From positions 1 to 10,071 of the forward strand of contig DXLY01000066.1 of NCBI GenBank assembly GCA_019414465.1: 10,071 bases of DNA. The letters are read 5' to 3'. Below are positions 1 through 6,310 of the stretch, piece after piece. The notes below the pieces were generated by a model, which worked only from the letters and a program-made list of their open reading frames with translations, was not told the origin of the DNA and searched no databases. Source of the DNA: Collinsella sp. (GTDB taxonomy: Bacteria; Actinomycetota; Coriobacteriia; Coriobacteriales; Coriobacteriaceae). Both the position numbers and the translations under genes were made by a program. The stretch's first letter is position 1; each line of letters starts with the position of its first letter.

Positions 1-1044
1 ACCCTGGGCGACCCGGGCAAATATCCTGCGCCGCGCGGTTTTCGCCATAAGGCCGCCACTCCCTTTGCTCCCGGTAAGGAGGGCGCTGTCCGTTGCGGTT
101 TCTTTGAGCGCGGCACGCACAGAATCGTTGCTGTTCCCGAATGCCCCGTCGAGGCACCGGGCGCCCGTCAGATTCTCAACGGCATCGCACGCGAAGCTGA
201 GCGGCTGCATATTCCCGCCTTTAATGAGGACAAGCATCTTGGTTTGCTTCGCTATGCCGTCGTCCGCTGCGGTTGGCGTACCGACCAGGTCATGGTCACG
301 CTCGTGACCGCTCAGCGCGACTTGCCGCATGCGCAGGAGTTCTTTGAGGCTGTCGCCGCACTCGATCCGCGCATCGTCACCGTCGCCCAAAACATCAACG
401 GACGCCCCGGCAACGCCATCCTCGGCGAGGAAACCCGCATCGTGTATGGCGCCGAATGCATGCGCGACCAGCTACTCGGCTGCGAGTTCGATATCTCCCC
501 CACCGCGTTCTACCAGACCAACCCGCAACAGACCGAGCTGCTCTATCAGCTCGCTATCGACGGCATGGATTTGCACCAGGGCGATGTGCTCATGGATGCC
601 TACTGTGGCAGCGGTACCATCGGTCTTTGCGCAGTTAAAGATGCCCAGAAAAAGGGCATCGGCATTATGCTGCTCGGCGTGGAGCGCAACCCGGCGGGCA
701 TTGCCGACGCACGTCGCAATGCCGAGCTCAACGGCCTCACCCGCAGCGCCTGGTTTATGGCCGACGACGCCACCGATTGCATCCTGGATGCCGCCGATAA
801 CAACGAGCGGGTCGATGTCCTTTCCATCGATCCGCCGCGCGCCGGCTCTACCCCCGAGTTCCTCGAAGCTGCCTGCGCGCTTAAGCCGCGCCGCATCACC
901 TATATCAGCTGCAACCCCGTAACTCAAGAGCGCGACCTGCATCAGCTCCTCGACGGAGGCTATTGCCTGCTCAAGATCACGCCCGTCGACATGTTCCCTC
1001 ACACCGACCACACCGAAACCGTAGCGGTCCTCGAACGCCGCTAA
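1..1044 (+). CDS. rlmD: 23S rRNA (uracil-5-)-methyltransferase, RlmD/RlmCD type, 5'-truncated by window edge
   Basis: The frame is open from the first base, so the true start lies outside the window; 347 residues are visible. The enzyme transfers a methyl group from S-adenosylmethionine to C5 of a uracil in 23S rRNA. Visible parts, numbered from the window edge: an FRHKA segment near residues 14-18 that matches the start of the catalytic core, FYQTNPQQTE at 170-179, the SAM-binding DAYCGSGTIGL at 199-209, IDPPRAG at 276-282, SCNP with the presumed catalytic Cys304, and HTDHTET with the presumed general base Glu339. This is the full TrmA/RumA-family motif order. The N-terminal TRAM and iron-sulfur regions usual in RlmD would lie upstream, so I cannot choose between RlmD, RlmC and RlmCD, and TrmA-like specificity is not formally excluded. 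The gene ends 26 bp before a hairpin and converges on the PHP gene. Confidence 0.93.
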   Translation, partial: TLGDPGKYPAPRGFRHKAATPFAPGKEGAVRCGFFERGTHRIVAVPECPVEAPGARQILNGIAREAERLHIPAFNEDKHLGLLRYAVVRCGWRTDQVMVTLVTAQRDLPHAQEFFEAVAALDPRIVTVAQNINGRPGNAILGEETRIVYGAECMRDQLLGCEFDISPTAFYQTNPQQTELLYQLAIDGMDLHQGDVLMDAYCGSGTIGLCAVKDAQKKGIGIMLLGVERNPAGIADARRNAELNGLTRSAWFMADDATDCILDAADNNERVDVLSIDPPRAGSTPEFLEAACALKPRRITYISCNPVTQERDLHQLLDGGYCLLKITPVDMFPHTDHTETVAVLERR

Positions 1045-1070
1045 CCGACCTCAGTAGATTTTTGGGACAA

Positions 1071-1104
1071 GAAAGGGGGCGACCCGCCTGGGCCGCCCCC
1101 TTCG
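1071..1104. terminator. Bidirectional intrinsic terminator between convergent genes
   Basis: AAGGGGGCG (1073-1081) pairs perfectly with CGCCCCCTT (1094-1102). After one A/C mismatch a CCC/GGG inner stem closes a GCCT loop. The T-rich tail is weak on the plus strand (TTCGCTTGGTTT) and also weak on the minus strand (TTTCTTGTC). It sits between the converging rlmD and PHP genes, so it probably serves both. Confidence 0.75.
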
Positions 1105-1122
1105 CTTGGTTTATAAACTCCG

Positions 1123-1944
1123 CTACATCCCATTGCGCAGATCGCACACGCCGGCTGCCGCCATCTCGCGCAGCAGCGTCTCGCGGTCGCGCGTCACGAT
1201 CAAATCTAGCGGGAAGTGAATCTCGTCGAGCATCTTGCGCGCGTGATCGAGCTTGCCAATGGCCATGCCAATGTGGGCATCGGTTGACACGCCAATGCCC
1301 ACGCCCAGCTCGGCGCAGCGCTCGGCGATCTTGCGGCATACGGCCCAATGCTCAGTGTCGACACCGTGTTCAAGACTATGGTTGTTGATCTCGATAATCT
1401 TGTGCTTGGCCTTAGCTGCCAACAGCAGCTCGTCGATATCGAACGGCACGCCCGAACGCCCCGTGTGACCCAGCATGAACACCTTGGGGTGCTCCAGGGC
1501 ATTGATATACATCTCGGTCGTCTGGGCCAGCGTCGCGCCTTCAGCAATCTGCGGATTATGCACGCTCGCAACCAAATAATCCAAATTTCGCGTAACCAAA
1601 TCGAACAGCGAATGCTGACGGCTGTACGAATCACCGGCAATATCGAGCGTGACAGGAGTGTCCTCGCCAAACAGGCTTCCGTCCAGCGAAACGATATCGG
1701 CCTCGGCACCACGCAGCACCAGCACGCCGCTCCAAATGCGCGGCCAGATATCCTGGTTGATAAAGAATTGGTAACTGCGCAGGTCATTGGGGCAAGCCGT
1801 AACCATAGAGCTCAGATGGTCGGCAGATCCGAGCACCTGCAGGCCACGCTCTGCCGCCCAGTACACATTCTCCTCAATGGTCGAATATGCATGCGCAGAG
1901 AATATCGTATGGGTATGAATGTCACAAGAAAGCAGGTAGGGCAT
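1123..1944 (-). CDS. PHP-domain metal-dependent phosphoesterase (YcdX-like)
   Basis: This is a 273-residue PHP-fold hydrolase, predicted cytoplasmic and metal-dependent. The metal-ligand motifs appear in family order: HTH at 10-12, His18, ADH with Asp42-His43, Glu81 in GAEAD, His129 in ASVHN, His160 in LGHTGRSG, and Asp222/His224 in STDAHIG. The short one-domain form and the final TDAHIG motif resemble the YcdX-type phosphatases, whose natural substrates are poorly known. Histidinol-phosphate phosphatase is possible but no histidine-biosynthesis gene is nearby, so no pathway is assigned. The ATG start at 1944 is preceded by AAGGAGA five bases upstream. The gene follows the aminotransferase by about 165 bp, with a hairpin and a candidate promoter in the gap, so it may be its own transcription unit. 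Confidence 0.88.
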   Translation of the reverse strand: MPYLLSCDIHTHTIFSAHAYSTIEENVYWAAERGLQVLGSADHLSSMVTACPNDLRSYQFFINQDIWPRIWSGVLVLRGAEADIVSLDGSLFGEDTPVTLDIAGDSYSRQHSLFDLVTRNLDYLVASVHNPQIAEGATLAQTTEMYINALEHPKVFMLGHTGRSGVPFDIDELLLAAKAKHKIIEINNHSLEHGVDTEHWAVCRKIAERCAELGVGIGVSTDAHIGMAIGKLDHARKMLDEIHFPLDLIVTRDRETLLREMAAAGVCDLRNGM

Positions 1945-1981
1945 CAGGTCTCCTTATCTGGCACGGCCGTCGCTTATATTC

Positions 1982-2011
1982 ATTGTACGCATAGCCTTCG
2001 ATAGTCGTAAA
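1982..2011 (-). promoter_or_regulatory. Candidate promoter for the PHP gene
   Basis: On the minus strand, TTTACG (2006-2011, 4 of 6 to the -35 consensus) and TACAAT (1982-1987, 5 of 6 to the -10 consensus) are 18 bp apart. The expected transcript start is about 30 bases before the start codon, upstream of the AAGGAGA ribosome-binding site. It lies just after the 2045-2075 hairpin, as expected for a new unit. This is pattern matching only. Confidence 0.45.
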
Positions 2012-2044
2012 ACCACTCCATCCCAAAGACACAACGTCCATGAC

Positions 2045-2075
2045 AACGGGGTCTGGCTTAACACCAAACCCCGTT
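2045..2075 (-). terminator. Hairpin downstream of the aminotransferase gene, possible terminator
   Basis: ACGGGGTCTGG (2046-2056) and CCAAACCCCGT (2064-2074) form an 11-bp stem with one mismatch on the plus strand (a G-T wobble in minus-strand RNA). One outer A-T pair extends it, around a 7-base loop. It lies 35 bp past the aminotransferase stop. There is no clean T-run after it on the minus strand, so it may be a weak or attenuating terminator or an mRNA 3'-end stabiliser. Confidence 0.45.
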
Positions 2076-2109
2076 TCACGTAAAACATTGTAGGCAGAGC
2101 GCTTTACTT

Positions 2110-3294
2110 TTAACGATACTCGTCCGCCAACTGTTTCCAAGCGGGTAGCGAATTGATAATCGTTTCGTAACTCACGCAATAGCCCAGGCGGAACCAACCC
2201 GGCATACCAAAGCTGTCCGAGGGAACCGCAAGCAACTCATACTTCTTTGCACGCTCGCAAAACGCATTCGCATCGGGTTCCAGCGCCTTCACCCACAGGT
2301 AGAATGCACCATCCGGCTCAACATAGGTGTAGCCGTACTCCGCTAGTGCGTCGGTAAGCGCGGTGCGGTTGCGCGCATAGGCCTCGACATCGCTCGGCTC
2401 ATCGATGCAATCGATGATTACGCGCTGGAAGAGTGCCGGTGCGCATACAAAACCTAGCGTACGGGCAGCACCCGCAACAGCCGGCATCAGACGGGCAGCC
2501 TGCGGATTGGTGTTGGGAACCAAGATCCACCCCACGCGCTCGCCAGGTAGCGATAGCGACTTAGAATACGAGTAGCACACCACGGTGTTCTCGTAGATCG
2601 AGGGCACCCAAGGCACCTCGGCACCGTACACAATCTCGCGGTACGGCTCATCCGAGATGAGCATAATCGGATTCTCGGGATCGCGCTGAGCGTTGGCCTC
2701 GCACAGAACATTGGCCAGTCGCGTCAGCGTGTCGCATGTATATACGGCACCGGTCGGATTGTTGGGAGAGTCAATGATGACGGCCGCCGTCTTATCGCTG
2801 ATCGCCTTGAGCACGTTGTCCACGCTCAGCTGGAACGTATCTTCATCGGCGAGCGCCTCAACACACGTACAGCCGGCCTTCTCAATCCAAACGCGATACT
2901 CCGGAAAGTACGGGGCGATAACAATAACCTCGTCGCCCGGGTTCGTAACGGCGTTGAGCGTGCAGGTGAGCGAAGCCGCGGCACCCACCGTCATAAATAC
3001 GTCTTTGCCCTCATAGCTCGTGCCAAAGCGGCGGTTGAGCGATTCGGCCACAGCGGCACGACATTGCGGCAGGCCCGGTGCGGGCGTGTAGCCGTGCAGC
3101 TGGTCGCTCGGCAGCTCCAGGGCCTTCTTAATCGACTCAGCCACAGCAGCGGGCGCCGGAACGCTCGGATTGCCCAGCGAAAAATCGAATACGTTTTCCG
3201 CACCGATCTGCGCCTTGCGCTCAAGGCCATAGCTAAAAATCTCACGGATGATGGAGCTTTCCGCGCCGCGAGCATACATAGTTTCGTTGATCAT
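2110..3294 (-). CDS. Fold-type I PLP-dependent aminotransferase (class I/II, AspB-like)
   Basis: This 394-residue cytoplasmic enzyme should move an amino group between an amino acid and a 2-oxo acid using pyridoxal phosphate. Landmarks: SLGNPSVPAP at 39-48, HGYTPAPGLP at 67-76 (substrate-side segment), SPNNPTG at 176-182 with the cofactor-contacting Asn179, SDEPY at 214-218 (Asp215 and Tyr218 contact the cofactor), SYSKS with the PLP lysine Lys245, and Arg369 in FRLGY as the expected carboxylate-binding arginine. The substrate cannot be read from sequence; aspartate or aromatic aminotransferase-like activity is possible. I chose the ATG at 3294 because AAAGGGG lies a few bases upstream and family homology begins shortly after. 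A longer in-frame start at 3393 would add 33 residues, part of which are encoded by a palindromic repeat, and is unlikely. The gene lies beyond the ftsH terminator and has its own -10-like box. Confidence 0.9.
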   Translation of the reverse strand: MINETMYARGAESSIIREIFSYGLERKAQIGAENVFDFSLGNPSVPAPAAVAESIKKALELPSDQLHGYTPAPGLPQCRAAVAESLNRRFGTSYEGKDVFMTVGAAASLTCTLNAVTNPGDEVIVIAPYFPEYRVWIEKAGCTCVEALADEDTFQLSVDNVLKAISDKTAAVIIDSPNNPTGAVYTCDTLTRLANVLCEANAQRDPENPIMLISDEPYREIVYGAEVPWVPSIYENTVVCYSYSKSLSLPGERVGWILVPNTNPQAARLMPAVAGAARTLGFVCAPALFQRVIIDCIDEPSDVEAYARNRTALTDALAEYGYTYVEPDGAFYLWVKALEPDANAFCERAKKYELLAVPSDSFGMPGWFRLGYCVSYETIINSLPAWKQLADEYR

Positions 3295-3318
3295 CTGTTC
3301 CCCTTTCGCATAGGCGCT

Positions 3319-3324
3319 ATTGTA
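3319..3324 (-). promoter_or_regulatory. Candidate -10 box for the aminotransferase gene
   Basis: TACAAT on the minus strand (in the context GCGTACAAT, the same as upstream of the PHP gene) lies 25 bp before the chosen start codon, with the ribosome-binding site between. I see no convincing -35 hexamer at 16-18 bp. The large palindrome begins about 30 bp further upstream. Confidence 0.35.
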
Positions 3325-3354
3325 CGCTTTAGCCGAGCAAAGTGCCGCAGCAAT

Positions 3355-3414
3355 GTTGATTGGGGACAGACTTAAATGCGTGAAAACGCTCATTTAAGCC
3401 TGTCCCCAATCAAC
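3355..3414. repeat. 60-bp near-perfect palindrome, REP/MITE-like element
   Basis: GTTGATTGGGGACAG (3355-3369) is the exact reverse complement of CTGTCCCCAATCAAC (3400-3414). After one mismatch a second 7-bp paired block continues (CTTAAAT against ATTTAAG). The tip can fold as GCGT-GAAA-ACGC (3378-3389), leaving a two-base bulge. The TTGGGGACAG arm followed by TTAAAT resembles, from memory, dispersed repeats linked to REP-associated tyrosine transposases. No transposase gene is in the window. It has no T-run and sits between the ftsH terminator and the aminotransferase promoter. Both strands translate part of it as the same HLSLSPIN peptide, which follows directly from the symmetry. Confidence 0.8.
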
Positions 3415-3439
3415 AGACGGCCCCATATCGCTCAAAAGA

Positions 3440-3473
3440 AAAAACCTCCGCAGGTTTCCCCGCGGAGGCTTTT
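3440..3473 (-). terminator. Intrinsic terminator of the ftsH transcript
   Basis: CCTCCGC (3445-3451) pairs with GCGGAGG (3462-3468). After one mismatch an A/T outer stem continues. Read on the minus strand, the stem is followed by TTTTTTCTTTT, a strong U-tract. It begins about 10 bp after the ftsH stop codon and separates ftsH from the aminotransferase gene. Confidence 0.88.
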
Positions 3474-3483
3474 GCCACAAAGA

Positions 3484-5613
3484 CTATTTGTCGGTGTCGG
3501 CACCGACGACGGCATGGTCATCGTCAGCATCATCGGATGCGGCTTCGGCATCCTCCTGCATGGCCGCCTGCGCAAAGGCCGCGGCATCAGCCGCCAGCTC
3601 CTCCTCGCTCATGCGAGGCACGCGCTTCTTGGTCGGCATGCCGGCCGCCTTGGCATTGCGCTCCTCCTTGGCCGCCAGGATATCGCCCTCGCGCTCAAGG
3701 TAGGCGTCCCACTCGTTATCGAGCAGGGCATTCACGGCATCGCCCTCGACAGTCTCGCGCTCAAGCAGCACCTTCGCCATCAGATCGAGCTGATCGCGAC
3801 GGGCATCCAAGATCTCGACAGCACGACGATGGGCCTCGCGCATGATGCGCTGAACCTCGATATCAATGCGGCGCGCCGTCTCCTCGGAGTAATCCTGGTG
3901 ATCGGCGTAATCGCGACCAAGGAACACCTGATGTTGCGCCTCGCCAAACACTTGCGTGCCCAGCTCCTCGCTCATGCCCAGGCGCGTGACCATCTCGCGC
4001 GCCATCTTGGTTGCGCGCTCCAGATCGTTGCTCGCGCCCGACGTAATATCATCGCACATGAGCTCCTCGGCAACGCGACCGCCCAAGAACACGGCAAGCT
4101 CGTCGAGCATCTCGTTCTTGGTCTTGAGGAAGTGGTCCTCCTGCGGAAGCTGCAGCGTGTAGCCCAGCGCCTGGCCGCGGCTGACGATCGAGATCTTGTG
4201 GACCGGATCGGAGTGCTCCAGGATGTGGCCCACCAGGGCGTGACCGCTCTCGTGGTAGGCAATCGTGGTGCGCTCGGCCTCGGTCATCACGCGACCCTTG
4301 CGCTGCGGTCCGGCAATCACGCGCTCCATCGATTCCTCGACCTCGTCCATCGAGATCACGGAACGATGACGGCGAGCGGCCAGCAGCGCAGACTCGTTGA
4401 GCAGGTTCGCCAAATCGGCACCAGTAAAGCCAACGGTCATCTGGGCGAGCTTCTCAAACTTAACGTCCTCGTCCATCGGCTTGTTCTCGGCATGCACGCG
4501 CAAAATCTGCTCGCGGCCTTTCACGTCCGGACGGTCGACCGTAACCTGACGGTCAAAACGGCCGGGACGCAGCAGCGCCGGATCCAGAATGTCGGGGCGG
4601 TTGGTGGCGGCGATCAGGATGACCGACTCGCTCTCCTCAAAACCGTCCATCTCGACCAGCAGCTGGTTGAGCGTCTGCTCGCGCTCGTCGTGGCCGCCGC
4701 CCAAGCCGGCTCCGCGCTGACGTCCCACGGCATCGATCTCATCGATGAAGATGATCGACGGGGCCTGGGACTTGGCCTCCTTAAAGAGGTCACGCACACG
4801 GCTGGCGCCGACACCTACGAACATCTCGACAAAGTCGGAACCCGAGATGCTAAAGAACGGCACGCCCGCCTCGCCGGCAACGGCCTTGGCCAGCAGCGTT
4901 TTACCGGTGCCCGGAGGGCCAACCAGCAACACGCCACGCGGGATCTTGGCGCCCAGCTTGCGATAGCGATCCGGATCGCTCAAATAATCACGGATCTCCT
5001 CGAGCTCCTCGACTGCCTCGTCCACGCCGGCAACGTCTTCAAACTTGACCTTGGGGCGTGTGGCCTCGTTGGTCTTGGCGTTGGTCTTGCCAAACTGCAT
5101 GTTCCTGTTGTTGGCGCCCATCATCTGGCGCATAAAGTAGAACATGATGGCGATAAGGGCGATCGTCGGAAGCACACTCATCGCCAAGTCGCCCCAAAAA
5201 TCGGGATCGTTGGTGTTGACGATGTACTTGGTATCGGGGTGCTCCGCCATGAGCTCGGCAAGCGAATCGGAGCCGACATAGGTCGAGGAGAAGCTCTTGA
5301 GCTCGCTCGTATCGCCCTTGTCCTTCTTCGTCTTCCAGTAATGACCCGTCACGCTTCCGTCTTGAACCGTATAGGTCAGATCTTCGACGCGATCCTGCTT
5401 GATGGCGCTCACCATCTCGCTCGTCGCGAGCTTAACGGTATTGCTGGAATTGGCAAAGCCGGAGCCCATGTTAAAGAAGGCGTAGCCCAGAAGCGCGCAA
5501 GCCAAAATAAAATACAGCCAGCCCGTACGCGTGGGCTTCTTGCCTCCGGGCATCCCCGGGATCTTAGGCTCCCGGGGAGTCTGGGAATTGTTATCGTTAT
5601 GGTCGTCGGGCAT
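3484..5613 (-). CDS. ftsH: ATP-dependent zinc metalloprotease FtsH
   Basis: FtsH is a membrane-anchored AAA+ protease that unfolds and degrades membrane and cytosolic substrates as a hexamer. The 709-residue product has a short polar N-terminus, a first membrane segment at about 32-49, an extracytoplasmic FtsH domain at about 55-140, and a second membrane segment at about 143-161. The AAA module shows Walker A GPPGTGKT (232-239), the pore-loop MFVGVGA (264-270), Walker B IIFIDEID (287-294) and the second region of homology around ATNRPD to RPGRFDRQ (336-356). The protease site is HESGH (454-458), with Asp530 as the expected third zinc ligand. The tail after about residue 665 is Ala- and Asp/Glu-rich and looks disordered. 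The ATG at 5613 follows the hpt stop by one base; the only good ribosome-binding site, GGAGG at 5627-5631, lies inside the last hpt codons with long spacing, so translation is probably coupled. Confidence 0.98.
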   Translation of the reverse strand: MPDDHNDNNSQTPREPKIPGMPGGKKPTRTGWLYFILACALLGYAFFNMGSGFANSSNTVKLATSEMVSAIKQDRVEDLTYTVQDGSVTGHYWKTKKDKGDTSELKSFSSTYVGSDSLAELMAEHPDTKYIVNTNDPDFWGDLAMSVLPTIALIAIMFYFMRQMMGANNRNMQFGKTNAKTNEATRPKVKFEDVAGVDEAVEELEEIRDYLSDPDRYRKLGAKIPRGVLLVGPPGTGKTLLAKAVAGEAGVPFFSISGSDFVEMFVGVGASRVRDLFKEAKSQAPSIIFIDEIDAVGRQRGAGLGGGHDEREQTLNQLLVEMDGFEESESVILIAATNRPDILDPALLRPGRFDRQVTVDRPDVKGREQILRVHAENKPMDEDVKFEKLAQMTVGFTGADLANLLNESALLAARRHRSVISMDEVEESMERVIAGPQRKGRVMTEAERTTIAYHESGHALVGHILEHSDPVHKISIVSRGQALGYTLQLPQEDHFLKTKNEMLDELAVFLGGRVAEELMCDDITSGASNDLERATKMAREMVTRLGMSEELGTQVFGEAQHQVFLGRDYADHQDYSEETARRIDIEVQRIMREAHRRAVEILDARRDQLDLMAKVLLERETVEGDAVNALLDNEWDAYLEREGDILAAKEERNAKAAGMPTKKRVPRMSEEELAADAAAFAQAAMQEDAEAASDDADDDHAVVGADTDK

Positions 5614-5614
5614 C

Positions 5615-6163
5615 TTACGAATAAACCTCCGGTTTCAAAATGCCCAGATACGGAAGGTTACGATAGCGCTCGGCATAGTCGAGGCCGTAGCCCACCACAA
5701 AGGCATCGGGGCAATGGGTTCCAACATACTTGGGCGTGATGGCCGAGACGCGGTCCTCAACGTCCTTCCACAGGAAGGCGGCGACCTCCAGAGAAGCGGG
5801 CTTGCGGCTCTCGAGGTTCTTCATCAGATACTTGAGCGTCAGGCCCGAGTCCAGAATGTCCTCGACGATCAGCACGTCGCGACCGCGGATGTCGATATCC
5901 AGGTCCTTAATGATACGCACGATACCCGAGGACTTCACGCCGTCGCCGTAGCTCGAAACAGCCATGAAATCGATGTTGGTCGGCAGCTCGATCTTGCGCA
6001 TCAGGTCGCCCATAAAGACCACGGCGCCGCGTAGGACCGCGATCAGCACCAGATCCTTACCCGCGTAGTCGCGCGTAATCTCCTCGCCCAGGCGAGAGAC
6101 GATACCGTCGATATCCTCCTGCGTGAACAGAACCTTCTCGATATCCGGATGTTGAGAAGTCAT
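5615..6163 (-). CDS. hpt: Hypoxanthine (guanine) phosphoribosyltransferase
   Basis: This purine-salvage enzyme joins hypoxanthine or guanine to PRPP to give IMP or GMP. The 182-residue length fits bacterial HPRT. Visible motifs are the LRGA loop (44-47), the mobile SSYGDG loop (70-75), the PRPP-binding signature VLIVEDILDSGLT (97-109) with the acidic pair Glu101-Asp102, and the C-terminal VVGYGLDYAERYRNLPYLG block (156-174), which is strongly family-typical. The ATG at 6163 has AAAGGG upstream at good spacing. The gene lies between tilS and ftsH, the order found in many Gram-positive genomes. It is one base from ftsH and about 147 bp from tilS, with a candidate promoter in that gap. Xanthine activity cannot be excluded from sequence. 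Confidence 0.97.
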   Translation of the reverse strand: MTSQHPDIEKVLFTQEDIDGIVSRLGEEITRDYAGKDLVLIAVLRGAVVFMGDLMRKIELPTNIDFMAVSSYGDGVKSSGIVRIIKDLDIDIRGRDVLIVEDILDSGLTLKYLMKNLESRKPASLEVAAFLWKDVEDRVSAITPKYVGTHCPDAFVVGYGLDYAERYRNLPYLGILKPEVYS

Positions 6164-6219
6164 GACAACCCTTTCTTGTGCTTATCGCCCACACACCGCC
6201 GTATGGACGCGAACTACAC

Positions 6220-6228
6220 ATTCTAGCA
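6220..6228 (-). promoter_or_regulatory. Candidate extended -10 promoter for hpt-ftsH
   Basis: On the minus strand TGCTAGAAT contains TAGAAT (5 of 6 to the -10 consensus) preceded by TGN, the extended -10 form that can work without a good -35. It lies 56 bp before the hpt start. The -35 zone falls inside the 6229-6259 dyad, and no TTGACA-like hexamer is visible there. Confidence 0.5.
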
Positions 6229-6259
6229 GCGCACGGGGTAAATTTACCAGCCCGTGCGC
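6229..6259. promoter_or_regulatory. Hyphenated dyad overlapping the hpt -35 region (possible operator or hairpin)
   Basis: GCGCACGGG (6229-6237) is the reverse complement of CCCGTGCGC (6251-6259). The loop holds a second exact palindrome, GGTAAATTTACC (6237-6248). The whole element directly abuts the TGC of the predicted extended -10. It could be a repressor operator, or a hairpin ending tilS transcripts, but no T-run follows on the minus strand, which favours a protein-binding site. Confidence 0.5.
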
Positions 6260-6310
6260 CATCAGCGCGGGAATACCGTCAACGTCGCACAGAATAGCAG
6301 GCGTGGGACG

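Noticed and set aside
472..1011. Minus-strand and other-frame open frames across the rlmD gene
   Set aside because: They overlap a gene with complete family motifs and show no family features of their own.
3376..5739. A 787-codon open frame on the plus strand opposite ftsH
   Set aside because: It lies fully antisense to a certain ftsH gene, its product is low-complexity and resembles no family I know, and long antisense frames are common opposite high-GC genes. Its first codons come from the palindrome.
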